A program made the position numbers and the translations under genes. DNA of 64,000 nucleotides from Microbacterium gubbeenense DSM 15944 (lineage in GTDB: Bacteria; Actinomycetota; Actinomycetes; Actinomycetales; Microbacteriaceae): contig NZ_AUGQ01000012.1 in the NCBI RefSeq assembly GCF_000422745.1, positions 1-64,000 of the forward strand, written 5' to 3'. Below, piece after piece: positions 45,443 to 54,489 of this stretch. The notes beneath the pieces were generated by a model. The model worked only from the letters and a program-made list of their open reading frames with translations, searched no databases and was not told the origin of the DNA. The first letter of the stretch is position 1. Each line of letters opens with the position of its first letter.

Positions 45443-46942
45443 GCCGAGCGGCCGCACCCCGGCGTACCCGTCGGAAACCGTCGCGGAGCGCTCATCGAAC
45501 ACCCGCGTCTCGGGCCATCCGGCCCAGGGTGCGGTATGCGAGTCGATGAATCGCACCGCCGAGCCGTGGATCTCGTCGGCGAGAGCATGCGGAGGCTCGT
45601 CCCCGGCCACCGCCGCGACGCCGTGCGCCCCCAGCACGTCGAAGAAGAACGGCACATCGAGGCAGTGGAACGCCCACCCGCGGGTGGGGGAGCGCCAGGA
45701 GAACCGGTAGCCCCAGGTATTGCCCGGGTCACGCGCGTCGCCGACGCGCCGCACGTGCCGGCGGAAGCCCATGTCGCTCACGTACCGGCCGACGCGTTCG
45801 ACAGTGCCGCGCACGTCGGGGGTCGCGGCGCGGTACGCCCGAGCGCGGGACCCGTCGAGCCCGAGCAGCGCGAGCACGGGAGCCGCGGGGACGCGGCGCA
45901 GATAGCGGGCGTAGGGATCGAGCACCATGGTGAACTCGTCGTCGGCCGATCCGATGACGAGCGGAATCCCGCGCCCCGATCCGCCGCGCAGCGCGGCCAG
46001 CGTCGGGCGATCGATGAGCTCGCCGTCGACGACCGGACCGATGTGCAGCCCGCTCGCCACCGACTGCCGCAGCCCCGCGAGCCCGCCCGCACCGGCCACG
46101 AGCGGCACCTGCGCCCGCGACAGCACGCCCGCATCGACAGAGCCGAGCCCCTCGGCGCTGTTGGCAGCGCCGAGGGCCCGGGCGAGCGCATCTCCGAGTG
46201 CCTCCGCCTCGTCGCGCCCGATCAGCGACAGCGTCGGCGACATGCACCACACGGCGTGGAACAGGTGGTGCGTCGCCGGCATGCCGAGCAGCGTGAGCAC
46301 GGCGCCGCCGCCGGCCGACTGCCCCGCGAGCGTGACGCGGGAGGGGTCGCCGCCGAACGCGCGAATGTTCTCCTGCACCCACTCGAGCGCGAGGATCCAG
46401 TCGCGCACCCCGCGATTCTGCTCGGACCCGCGCACCCACCCGAACCCGGGGAAGGCGATGCGATACGACAGCGTCACCGTCACGACGCCGTCGCGGGCGA
46501 ACGCGGCGCCGTCGTACCAGGGGCTCGCGATCGACCCGGAGGCGTACGCGCCGCCGTGGATATACACGAGCACGGGCAGCCCGTCGGCCGCGGGATCGGG
46601 CGTGAACACATTGACGTTGAGCGTCGAGGTCCCCGGCACGCTCGGCTCGGGGATCAGTGTCGCGCCGGTGCCGCCGCGCTGCGGGGTCGCGCCCTGGCTT
46701 GTGGCATCGCGCACGCCGTCCCACGCCGGGTGCGGCCGGGGCGCGCGGAACGCGAGCTCGCCGACGGGCGGCGCGGCATACGGGATCCCCGTGAAGGTCG
46801 CGCAGTCGCCGCGCCAGAACCCGCGCACCCGGCCCGCCAAGGTGCGCACGACCGGATCCTCACGATCGCTCGCGGGCGAGTTCCGCCGGTCGATCAGCGG
46901 CACGCCTCCGACCAGGCGGGGCGCGGAACGGATCATGACCAT
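45440..46942 (-). CDS. Type-B carboxylesterase
   Basis: The 500-residue protein has the carboxylesterase pattern: FTGIPYAAPPVGELAFRAP, LNVNVFTPDPAADGLPVLVY, IHGGAYASGS for the oxyanion hole, and the nucleophile elbow TLAGQSAGGGA. The acid and histidine are less clear; candidates are in SADDEFTMVLD and the WAFHCLDVPFFF segment. No signal peptide is seen. ATG 46942 follows AGGGG by eight bases. Confidence 0.88.
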   Translation of the reverse strand: MVMIRSAPRLVGGVPLIDRRNSPASDREDPVVRTLAGRVRGFWRGDCATFTGIPYAAPPVGELAFRAPRPHPAWDGVRDATSQGATPQRGGTGATLIPEPSVPGTSTLNVNVFTPDPAADGLPVLVYIHGGAYASGSIASPWYDGAAFARDGVVTVTLSYRIAFPGFGWVRGSEQNRGVRDWILALEWVQENIRAFGGDPSRVTLAGQSAGGGAVLTLLGMPATHHLFHAVWCMSPTLSLIGRDEAEALGDALARALGAANSAEGLGSVDAGVLSRAQVPLVAGAGGLAGLRQSVASGLHIGPVVDGELIDRPTLAALRGGSGRGIPLVIGSADDEFTMVLDPYARYLRRVPAAPVLALLGLDGSRARAYRAATPDVRGTVERVGRYVSDMGFRRHVRRVGDARDPGNTWGYRFSWRSPTRGWAFHCLDVPFFFDVLGAHGVAAVAGDEPPHALADEIHGSAVRFIDSHTAPWAGWPETRVFDERSATVSDGYAGVRPLG

Positions 46943-46988
46943 ACCGTAACCCCTGCCGCCGACGGCGCGCGGCGGATACTGTCGTCTC

Positions 46989-48110
46989 GTGAGCGCAGAC
47001 CTCCCCACGATCCCCGGCAACGGGATCCGCACGTTCGTCGCGCTGCTGGTCAACACGGCGGTCGCGAACGTGTCGACGTCGTTCATGTGGTTCGGGCTCA
47101 CGTTCTGGATCTACATCGAGACCCGCAACGTGCTTTCCACGGCGCTCATCGGCGCCGCGCTCATGCTGTTCGTGGCGCTGACGAGCATGTTCTTCGGCAC
47201 GCTCGTCGACCGGTACCGCAAGAAGCCGGTGATGGCGTGGGGAACGGGGATCGCGCTCGTGATCTTCGTGGCGGATGCAGTGTTCTTTTTCGCCGTCGGC
47301 GCCGACGCGATCGCCGACCTCTCGCGGCCGTGGTTCTGGATCTTCGCGGTCGTCATGCTGGCGGGCGCCGTGATCGAGCAGCTGCGCAGCATCGCGATGT
47401 CGACGGCCGTCACTCTGCTCGTGCCCGACGCCAGGCACGCGAACGCGAACGGTGCGGTGGGCGCGGTCGAGGGGCTGTCTATGCTCGTCACGAGCGTTCT
47501 TTCCGGGCTCGCGATCGGTTTCCTCGGCATGGGCTGGACGCTCGTGATCGGGATCAGCGCGGTCGCGATCGCGTTCTGCCACCTTCTGCTGCTGCGGATC
47601 GACGAGCCGCGCATCGTGCGCACTGAGGGAGATGCGGCGCCGACCGGATGGGTTGACCTCCGCGGCGGCTGGCGTGCCGTTCGCGCCGCCGACGGCCTGC
47701 TCTTCCTCATCTTCTTCTCGATGCTCAACAACTTCATCGGCGGCGTGTACATGGCGCTGATCCCCGCGGTCGAGGCGGCGGAGCAGACCGTCATCCAGCG
47801 GGTCGTGCCGTATCGCCAGCAGGGACGCGTGTTCGGGTTCGCGCGCATGTTCGAGGCGGCCGCGGCGCCCGTGACATCGCTGATGATCGGTCCGCTCGCC
47901 GAGTTCCTCGTGATCCCGTATATGCGCACCGACGCGGGTCAGGCGAAGTGGGCCTGGCTGCTCGGCGAGGGAGATTCGCGCGGGATCGCGCTCATCTTCG
48001 TCGTGGGCGGATTCCTGGCGGTCGTCCTGGCCCTCGGTGCGATGCTGATGCCGCAGTATCGGTCGATCGTGCGGCAGTACGCCCGCGCCGCGCCACCGGC
48101 GCATTCATAG
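46989..48110 (+). CDS. MFS transporter with an internal in-frame deletion of about three membrane segments
   Basis: The 373-residue protein begins like MFS_3 efflux proteins (TFVALLVNTAVANVSTSFMW, GTLVDRYRKKPVMAWG, ANANGAVGAVEGLSMLVTS) and ends like them (EAAEQTVIQRVVPYRQQGRV, VTSLMIGPLAEFLVIPYM). At residues 255-265, FIGGVYMALIP runs straight into AVEAAEQ. In relatives these two motifs are separated by about 70-75 residues, that is segments 8 to 10. The result has about nine segments and is probably inactive, though the frame is kept. The GTG start is 47 bases from the divergent esterase. Confidence 0.75.
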   Translation: MSADLPTIPGNGIRTFVALLVNTAVANVSTSFMWFGLTFWIYIETRNVLSTALIGAALMLFVALTSMFFGTLVDRYRKKPVMAWGTGIALVIFVADAVFFFAVGADAIADLSRPWFWIFAVVMLAGAVIEQLRSIAMSTAVTLLVPDARHANANGAVGAVEGLSMLVTSVLSGLAIGFLGMGWTLVIGISAVAIAFCHLLLLRIDEPRIVRTEGDAAPTGWVDLRGGWRAVRAADGLLFLIFFSMLNNFIGGVYMALIPAVEAAEQTVIQRVVPYRQQGRVFGFARMFEAAAAPVTSLMIGPLAEFLVIPYMRTDAGQAKWAWLLGEGDSRGIALIFVVGGFLAVVLALGAMLMPQYRSIVRQYARAAPPAHS

Positions 48111-48154
48111 CAATCGCATAGCGCCGGGCCGGGCGGTGCACGTATGGTCGAGCC

Positions 48155-48856
48155 ATGCCCACGGTGAACGTCGACGAAAGCATGATCGCTCTCGCCAGGG
48201 AACTGCGCGACGAGATGCAGCAGTTCCTCAACGAGTACAGCTTCGGCATGCGCGAGATCGAGACCAAGCTCGAGATTCTGCGCGACGACTTCTCCCACCA
48301 GCACTCGTACAACCCGATCGAGCACCTGTCGAGCCGACTGAAGGGCGTCGAATCGATCCTCGAGAAGGTGCAGCGCCGCGGCATCCAGCCGAACTTCACG
48401 GCGATCCGTGAGGGGATCACCGATATCGCCGGCGTGCGCGTGACGTGCAGTTTCGTCAACGACGCGTACCGGTTGTTCGAGCTGCTCGTCGGTCAGGACG
48501 ACATCGGGCTCATCGCCGTGAAGGACTACATCGCCGAGCCGAAGAGCAACGGGTACAAGAGCCTGCACGCCATCATCACGGTGCCCGTGTTCCTCCCGCG
48601 CGGAACGGTGCGGGTGCCGGTCGAGGTGCAGTTCCGCACGATCGCGATGGATTTCTGGGCGAGCCTCGAGCACAAGATCTACTACAAGTACGACAAGCAG
48701 GTGCCGCAGCAGCTGCTCGACGAGCTGCGCGAGGCGGCGCTGACCGCAAGCGATCTCGACGAGCGCATGGAGCGCCTGCACCGCCAGATCCGCGGATCCG
48801 AAGAGCCCGTTCCCGCGCCGCAGCAGATCACCTCGCGCGGCACGCACGAGGCGTGA
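48155..48856 (+). CDS. Small alarmone synthetase, (p)ppGpp (RelQ/YjbM type)
   Basis: The 233-residue protein is a stand-alone RelA/SpoT synthetase domain: HLSSRLKGVESILEKVQRRG, DIAGVRVTCSFVNDAYRL, DYIAEPKSNGYKSLHAIIT and VPVEVQFRTIAMDFWASLEH are the conserved nucleotide-binding and catalytic segments, including the EVQxRT glutamate. No hydrolase, TGS or ACT domain is present. It makes (p)ppGpp under stress. Confidence 0.92.
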   Translation: MPTVNVDESMIALARELRDEMQQFLNEYSFGMREIETKLEILRDDFSHQHSYNPIEHLSSRLKGVESILEKVQRRGIQPNFTAIREGITDIAGVRVTCSFVNDAYRLFELLVGQDDIGLIAVKDYIAEPKSNGYKSLHAIITVPVFLPRGTVRVPVEVQFRTIAMDFWASLEHKIYYKYDKQVPQQLLDELREAALTASDLDERMERLHRQIRGSEEPVPAPQQITSRGTHEA

Positions 48857-48862
48857 CGCAGA

Positions 48863-48894
48863 GGCGCCCCGTGGGGATCGGTCCACGGGGCGCC
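48863..48894. terminator. Hairpin between alarmone synthetase and ABC ATPase genes
   Basis: GGCGCCCCGTGG and CCACGGGGCGCC form a perfect 12-base-pair stem with an eight-base loop, followed by TGGTCTTAT. It serves both convergent genes. Confidence 0.85.
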
Positions 48895-48914
48895 TGGTCT
48901 TATCACGAGGGAGG

Positions 48915-49706
48915 CTACTCCTCCGCGCCCGTCGCACCGAGCAGTTCGCGCACGCGCGCGGACACACGGTGGAATTCAGGATCCTCGAGCGTCGCCGCGT
49001 AGTCGCGGCGCTTCGGGAGGTCCACGATGTGCTCCTCGACGATGCGGCCGGGGCGAGGGCTCATCACGACGACGCGGCTCGCGAGGTAGACGGCCTCGGC
49101 GACCGAGTGCGTGACGAGCATGACGGTCGTGCCCGTCTCGGCCCAGATCCGGTTGAGCTCGACGTTCATGCGCTCGCGGGTGAGCGCGTCGAGGGCGCCG
49201 AAGGGCTCGTCCATGAGCAGCACGTTCGGCTCGTGCAGCAGCGCGCGGCAGAGCGAAACGCGCTGCTGCATTCCGCCCGACAGCTCGTGCGGCAGGGCCT
49301 TCTCGAAGCCCTTTAGCCCGGTCATCTCGATCAGCTCGTCGGCCCGGCGCCGCGCCGTGCCGGCATCCATGCCGCGCATCTCCGCCTGCAGCAGGATGTT
49401 GCCGCGCACGTTGCGCCATTCGAGAAGGGCGGCGCGCTGGAACACGTAACCGATGTCCTGACGCGGCGCCGTGACCTCGGATCCGCGCAGGTGCACGGAT
49501 CCGGTGGTCGGCAGCGTGAGCCCCGCGACGGCCTTCAGGAGCGTCGATTTTCCGCAGCCCGACGGGCCCGCGATCGTGACGAACTCGCCCTGCTCGACGT
49601 TCAGGTCGATGCCCTCGAGCGCCGAGACGTGGCTGCGCTTCGACGAGAAGGTGATGCCGACGTCAGTGACCGCGACGGTGGTCGATGTCTGTGTGGCGGC
49701 GCTCAT
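48915..49706 (-). CDS. ABC transporter ATPase (NitT/TauT/THI5 type)
   Basis: The 263-residue protein has Walker A GPSGCGKST, LSGGMQQR signature, Walker B LLMDEPFGALD and a switch histidine in LVTHSVAEAV. It energises the permease and substrate-binding protein encoded just upstream. It is two bases from the binding-protein stop. Confidence 0.92.
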   Translation of the reverse strand: MSAATQTSTTVAVTDVGITFSSKRSHVSALEGIDLNVEQGEFVTIAGPSGCGKSTLLKAVAGLTLPTTGSVHLRGSEVTAPRQDIGYVFQRAALLEWRNVRGNILLQAEMRGMDAGTARRRADELIEMTGLKGFEKALPHELSGGMQQRVSLCRALLHEPNVLLMDEPFGALDALTRERMNVELNRIWAETGTTVMLVTHSVAEAVYLASRVVVMSPRPGRIVEEHIVDLPKRRDYAATLEDPEFHRVSARVRELLGATGAEE

Positions 49707-49708
49707 GG

Positions 49709-50731
49709 TCACTCCGGCTGGAACGCGTCGGTGAAGTACGAGTCGACGGACGCGCCCTCTTCGGTGAGTCCGGCGCCCGAGAGGACCTCGATCGTCGACT
49801 CCCAGTCCTCGGCGGCGTTGGTGCCGGGCGCCTCGCCGGCCGTGGCGTCGGTCTCGAGGAGCAGCATGGTCTCTTCCCACTGATCCTGGAGCACGGCGGC
49901 GTCGGGCATCTGCGGGTCCTTGCCGTCCATCGCGGCGACGGCGGCCTCCGGATCCTCGGACGCGGCCGTGAACGCCTCGCTCGTCGCCTGCACGAGTGCG
50001 TCGACGAGCTCGGGATCCGACTCGATCGTGCCGGCCGGCGCGATGAGGCCGTTGCTGTAGAAGTTGAGGCCCGCGTCGGAGTAGCGCAGGTACGTCATGT
50101 CCTTGCCGCTCTGTCCGGCGATCGTGGGGCCCTGGTCGTGGGCGAACCCGATGAGGCCGTCGACCTGACCGGACAGCACCGCGGCGATCTTGCCCGCGGG
50201 GTCGAGGTTCTGCTGCTTGACGTCCGACTCCTCGAGTCCGACCGACTCGAGGTACAGCGGGAAGGTCGTCGTGGGCGCATCGCCGGCCGAGACGGCGATC
50301 GTCTTGCCCTTGAGGTCTTCGGGCGTTTCGATGCCCGAGTCGGCGAAGACCTGCACCGCCGACGGCGTCGTCTGGAGGAACACGCCGACGCTCTGGATCT
50401 TCACGCCCTTGTCGATGTTCGCCATCACGGCGGGGCTGTCGGCCCAGCCGAAGTCGACCTGCTCCTGGCCGACGGCCTGCGCCGTCTTCGTGGACCCCTG
50501 GCCCGCCTCGATCTGGAGGTCGATGCCGTGCTCCTCGAAGATGCCCTGCTCGATGCCGTAGTAGAACGGGGCGTGCTCGCCGTAGGGGTACCAGTTGAGC
50601 ATCAGCGTGACGGTCTGGGTGCCGTCGGAGTTCTCTTCAGCGGGCGCGTCGGATCCGCCCGAGCAGCCGGCGAGCGCAATGGCGCCGGCGCCGAGCAGTG
50701 CGATAGAGGTGAGAGTGCGTTTGGTGAACAT
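49709..50731 (-). CDS. Substrate-binding lipoprotein, SsuA/THI5-like
   Basis: The 340-residue protein has a lipoprotein signal with lipobox LAGC at about residue 23. The mature domain follows: VTLMLNWYPYGEHAPFYYGI, DFGWADSPAVMANIDKGVKI and GKTIAVSAGDAPTTTFPLYL. This is the NMT1/THI5-like fold used for pyrimidine precursors of thiamine, sulfonates or nitrate. The ligand cannot be fixed, and no TPP-riboswitch-like element is seen upstream of the operon. The ATG at 50731 has GGAG nine bases upstream, better than the ATG at 50740. Confidence 0.88.
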   Translation of the reverse strand: MFTKRTLTSIALLGAGAIALAGCSGGSDAPAEENSDGTQTVTLMLNWYPYGEHAPFYYGIEQGIFEEHGIDLQIEAGQGSTKTAQAVGQEQVDFGWADSPAVMANIDKGVKIQSVGVFLQTTPSAVQVFADSGIETPEDLKGKTIAVSAGDAPTTTFPLYLESVGLEESDVKQQNLDPAGKIAAVLSGQVDGLIGFAHDQGPTIAGQSGKDMTYLRYSDAGLNFYSNGLIAPAGTIESDPELVDALVQATSEAFTAASEDPEAAVAAMDGKDPQMPDAAVLQDQWEETMLLLETDATAGEAPGTNAAEDWESTIEVLSGAGLTEEGASVDSYFTDAFQPE

Positions 50732-50765
50732 GAGTTCCATCTCCTTCGATGGGTGTCGAGGTGTG

Positions 50766-51632
50766 TCAGGCGGACGCGCGGACGGAAGCGGAGCCGCTCC
50801 CGCGCCGGGACGCGTGCCAGGGGATGAGGAAGCGCTCGGCGATCTGGATGATCGCGAACAGCAGCACGCCCATGAGGGACATGATGATGAGCGCCGCGAA
50901 GAGCATCGCCGTGTCGAGGTTGCCGTTGGCCTGCAGGATCACGTAGCCGAGGCCCTCGTTCGCGCCGACGAACTCACCGACGACCGCACCGGTGACGGCG
51001 AGCGTCGCCGCGACCTTGAGGCCGCCGAGCAGCTCGGGAAGCGCGGCGGGGAGGCGCACCTTGAGGAAGGTCTTGATGCGGCCGGCGCCCATGGTCGAGG
51101 TGAGCTGGAGGATCTCCGGATCGACCGAGCGCAGGCCCGACAGGCCCGAGATGACGACCGGGAAGAACGCCATCAGCACGGCGACGAGGATCTTGGGGCC
51201 GACGCCGAAGCCGAGCCACACGATGAACAGCGGCGCGATCGCGATCTTCGGGATGACCTGCGCGAACAGGATCACCGGGTAGAGCGTCTTCTCGAGGCCG
51301 CTCGAGTAGACCATGATGACCGCCACGAACAGACCGAGCACGACCGCGATGATGAAGCCGATGACGGTCTCGTAGGTCGTCACCCAGGTGTGCTGCCAGA
51401 GGTAGGCGCTGTTGTCGGCGAACGCCGCCCAGGTGTCGGAGGGCGAGGGGAGGATGTAGGGCGCAACCGAACCCGACTCCGTCGCGATCCACCATGCGGC
51501 GATGACGGCGATGAGGAAGACGATCGGGTGCCAGCTGTTGAGCCACCATCGCAGGAGGGCGGGAGACTTCTTCTCGCGGCGCGCGTCGGCGGCCGCCAGA
51601 GTCTCGGTGGCGTTCTGGGATGCTGTGGTCAT
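50766..51632 (-). CDS. ABC transporter permease (NitT/TauT type)
   Basis: The 288-residue protein has six or so membrane segments and the BPD permease EAA-like loop: GAGRIKTFLKVRLPAALPEL followed by GGLKVAATLAVTGAVVGEFV. N-terminal residues before WWLNSWHP are hydrophilic. It is the first gene of a three-gene importer operon, with the binding protein and ATPase downstream. Confidence 0.9.
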   Translation of the reverse strand: MTTASQNATETLAAADARREKKSPALLRWWLNSWHPIVFLIAVIAAWWIATESGSVAPYILPSPSDTWAAFADNSAYLWQHTWVTTYETVIGFIIAVVLGLFVAVIMVYSSGLEKTLYPVILFAQVIPKIAIAPLFIVWLGFGVGPKILVAVLMAFFPVVISGLSGLRSVDPEILQLTSTMGAGRIKTFLKVRLPAALPELLGGLKVAATLAVTGAVVGEFVGANEGLGYVILQANGNLDTAMLFAALIIMSLMGVLLFAIIQIAERFLIPWHASRRGSGSASVRASA

Positions 51633-51684
51633 TGATGCTCCACATCGTCGTGAAGGGGTGTCGTCGCTGTGCGACGTCGGATTG

Positions 51685-51698
51685 GGAAAGCGCTATCC
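51685..51698. promoter_or_regulatory. LacI-type operator upstream of the ABC importer operon
   Basis: GGAAAGCGCTATCC is a palindrome with one mismatched pair and a central CG, like actinobacterial LacI operators. On the minus strand TTGACT (51733-51738) and TACCTT (51709-51714) are 18 bases apart just upstream of it, so it would lie at the start point of the importer operon. No LacI gene is nearby. Confidence 0.5.
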
Positions 51699-51796
51699 TC
51701 TGGCGTCCAAGGTAGACACTCTTCGCGGGAGAAGTCAATTGCTTGCGGCGTTTCGGGCAGCGAGGGGCGCTTCTCGGAGGGCATTGGGGCCGAGTC

Positions 51797-51828
51797 TTGT
51801 CTTCGAGCATCGCATCCTTATAACGTTA
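51797..51828 (+). promoter_or_regulatory. Promoter and palindrome upstream of the rhamnogalacturonan lyase
   Basis: TTGTCT (51797-51802) and TATAAC (51819-51824) are 16 bases apart. The palindrome TAACGTTA (51821-51828) overlaps the -10 box and has the CG centre of LacI operators. The lyase start follows at 51887 with GAAGGAG before it. Confidence 0.5.
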
Positions 51829-51886
51829 CAAAGCGAAGATGGCGACACCCGGCATCGCGGCCGGCACGACCGATGAAGGAGATTCG

Positions 51887-54388
51887 ATGGAGAATTCGGC
51901 ATTCTGGCGCAGGCGAGGAACCCGCTGGGGAGCGTGCGTCGTTGCGGCGTCCCTGGCGTTCGCGATCCCGAACGTCGCGCTCGCGGCGCAGGCGGATGAC
52001 CGTCCAGCCGATTTGGTGACAGTGCCGTCGCAGTTCGAGAAGAACCTCGACCGCGGTCTCGCCGCGGCGACGACCGACGACGGCGTGTTCGTCAGTTGGC
52101 GCCTGCTCGGCAGCGAGACGACGGGCGCGACCGGCGCGAGCATGACCGGTCCGAACTTCGCGCTCTACCGCGACGGCGAGCCCATCGCGACGGTCACGGA
52201 CAGTACGAACTACCTGGATCCGCACGGCGACTCGTCGTCGGAGTACGCCGTCGCGCCGATCGTGAACGACGTGGAGCTCGAGCGCAGCGAACAGGTGACG
52301 CCGTGGGGCGGACAGTACGCCTCGATCCCGATCCAGAAGCCCGAGGGCGGGCGCATGCCCGCGGGCGTGCTGCACCCCGAGGGCGAGGAGTACACGTACG
52401 CCGCGAACGACATGTCGGTCGCCGATGTGGACGGTGACGGCCAGTATGAGTACGTCGTCAAGTGGTACCCGTCGAACGCGAAGGACGTGTCGCAGCGCGG
52501 CTACACGGCGTCGACGATCATCGACACGTACGAGGCCGACGGCACGCTGCTGCACCGCATCGACCTGGGCAAGAACATCCGGTCGGGCGCGCACTACACG
52601 CAGTTCATGGTCGAAGACTTCGACGGCGATGGCCGCGCCGAGATCATGCTGAAGACGGCGCCGGGCACGACCGTGACCTCGAACGGCGAGGAGGCTCCGA
52701 TCACGCTTCCCGCCGACGACATCGACGCGGGCGTGACGAACGACGACGACTACCGGCTGTCGGCCGATGAGTACGCGGACCACCTCGCGGGCATGCTCCG
52801 GGGCTGGGCCGACCGCGAAGAGGTGACCTCGGGCCAGTGGCCGGCGACAGTCGAGGCCGCGCTCGGCATCGACGACCGGTACGACTACCCGCTGTCGGAG
52901 AGCGACGCGAGCGCGCTCGCCGGCTACATCATTGACACGTGGGCACCCAGCCGCAGCGACAAAAACCGGCTGGACGAGTTCGAGGGATTCATCCTCGACG
53001 GACCCGAGTACCTGACGGTGTTCGACGGCGCGACGGGCGAGGAGCTCGACACCGTCGACTACACCCCGGCTCGCGGCGACGACGGCCTCCTCTGGGGCGA
53101 CTACGCGATGTCGCGCGTCGAGCCGGGCAACCGCGTCGACCGCTTCCTCGCCGGAGTCGCGAACCTCGACGGCGAATCGACCTCGGCCATCTTCGCGCGC
53201 GGCTATTACACGCGCGCTGTGATCGCCGCCTACGACTGGGACGGCACGGATCTCACGACTCGCTGGGTCTCCGACAGCGGCCACGTGCCCATGACCAACC
53301 CGTTCAACGACGGCCCGCACGGCGGCATCGGGTCAGATCCGGAACTCGGCACCCTCGCCGGACAGGGCTTCCACTCGCTGTCAGCGGCGGACGTCGACGG
53401 CGACGGCAAGCAGGAGATCGTGTACGGCTCGGCCACGCTCGACGACGACGGATCGCTGCTCTACAGCTCGCGGGACACGCTCCCCGCGGAGAGCGCGGAT
53501 CCGGGCGCCGAGGCGAAGCTCGGTCACGGCGACGCGATGCACGTCACCGACATCCTGCCCGAGCGCGATGGCCTCGAGATCTTCTCGGTGCACGAGGGTG
53601 CGGCGTGGGCGCCGTACGGCTGGGCGCTGCGCGATGCGGCGACGGGCGAGGTGCTCGACGGCGCGTACTCGGGTCGCGACACCGGTCGCGGCATGATCGG
53701 CGACATCAACGCCGAGCACCCCGGCCTCGAGTACTGGCCCGGGCCGGACTTCGGCGGCTACACGGCGGGCACGAACATGTCGATCCGCTGGGCCGCCGAT
53801 ATGACGACGCAGATCGTCGCCGGCGGCGAGGGCGAGCCCGTGACCATCCAGGACGGCCGGGCGAACACGTTGCTCGACGTGACCGGGACGTCGACGAACA
53901 ACGGCACGAAGGGCAACCCGTCGCTCGTCGCCGATGTCCTCGGCGACTGGCGCGAGGAGCTGCTCGTGCGCGACGCCGACAGCACTGAGATCCGCGTCTA
54001 CATGTCGACGGATGTCACCGACCGCAAGCTGACGACGCTGATGCACGACCCGCAGTACCGGGTCGAGGTTGCGCGCCAGAACACGGCCTACAACCAGCCG
54101 AGCTACACCAGCTACATGCTGGCGAGCGATATCGACTATTCGCAGGTGCCGGTGTTCACGACGCCTATTGCGGCCGAAGCGCCGGAGTTCGTGGAGAAGC
54201 CGGGCCTCGGGCGCGACGGCTACGTGATCCCGGAGACGGAGCACGTGACCTACTACGCGGACGGCGAGCCGGTCGAGGCCGGGTTCCACCGCGAGAAGCG
54301 ATCGGTCGAGATCACCGCCATCGCGGATCCGTGGTTCCGCACGGCGGGCGACGCGACCTGGTCGCACACCTTCCGCACCGGACGGTGA
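51887..54388 (+). CDS. Secreted rhamnogalacturonan endolyase, PL11 family (YesW-like)
   Basis: The 833-residue protein starts with a signal peptide (twin-arginine-like RRR, then ACVVAASLAFAIPNVALAAQA). It then has a PL11 layout: fibronectin-like N-terminal domain, YLDPHGDSSSEYAVAPIVND, and an eight-bladed propeller with calcium-binding DxDxDG loops (ADVDGDGQYEY, EDFDGDGRAEI, ADVDGDGKQEI). NPFNDGPHGGIGSDPELGTL is also typical. It cleaves the rhamnose-galacturonate backbone of pectin. It is followed by a terminator and a convergent apionate operon. A CBM-like tail was not seen. Confidence 0.92.
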   Translation: MENSAFWRRRGTRWGACVVAASLAFAIPNVALAAQADDRPADLVTVPSQFEKNLDRGLAAATTDDGVFVSWRLLGSETTGATGASMTGPNFALYRDGEPIATVTDSTNYLDPHGDSSSEYAVAPIVNDVELERSEQVTPWGGQYASIPIQKPEGGRMPAGVLHPEGEEYTYAANDMSVADVDGDGQYEYVVKWYPSNAKDVSQRGYTASTIIDTYEADGTLLHRIDLGKNIRSGAHYTQFMVEDFDGDGRAEIMLKTAPGTTVTSNGEEAPITLPADDIDAGVTNDDDYRLSADEYADHLAGMLRGWADREEVTSGQWPATVEAALGIDDRYDYPLSESDASALAGYIIDTWAPSRSDKNRLDEFEGFILDGPEYLTVFDGATGEELDTVDYTPARGDDGLLWGDYAMSRVEPGNRVDRFLAGVANLDGESTSAIFARGYYTRAVIAAYDWDGTDLTTRWVSDSGHVPMTNPFNDGPHGGIGSDPELGTLAGQGFHSLSAADVDGDGKQEIVYGSATLDDDGSLLYSSRDTLPAESADPGAEAKLGHGDAMHVTDILPERDGLEIFSVHEGAAWAPYGWALRDAATGEVLDGAYSGRDTGRGMIGDINAEHPGLEYWPGPDFGGYTAGTNMSIRWAADMTTQIVAGGEGEPVTIQDGRANTLLDVTGTSTNNGTKGNPSLVADVLGDWREELLVRDADSTEIRVYMSTDVTDRKLTTLMHDPQYRVEVARQNTAYNQPSYTSYMLASDIDYSQVPVFTTPIAAEAPEFVEKPGLGRDGYVIPETEHVTYYADGEPVEAGFHREKRSVEITAIADPWFRTAGDATWSHTFRTGR

Positions 54389-54396
54389 CCTGAACC

Positions 54397-54432
54397 GAGG
54401 CGCCCCGGCCCTGGTGGGGGTCGGGGCGCCTC
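54397..54432. terminator. Hairpin after the lyase
   Basis: GAGGCGCCCCG (54397-54407) and CGGGGCGCCTC (54422-54432) form an 11-base-pair stem, followed by GCGTTTCG. It is symmetrical enough to serve both the lyase and the convergent operon. Confidence 0.8.
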
Positions 54433-54489
54433 GCGTTTCGGGAGGAGAATCGGGCTGACTGCGGAGGATCGGGGCGATCGGATCCGTCG

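Noticed and set aside
45077-47626. An 849-codon plus-strand frame spanning methyltransferase, esterase and MFS genes
   Set aside because: It crosses three well-supported genes, and its sequence is repetitive arginine-rich shadow.
51633-51886. TPP riboswitch upstream of the THI5-like importer
   Set aside because: No CTGAGA-type thiamine box or matching stems were found in the leader; simple promoter and operator elements explain the region.
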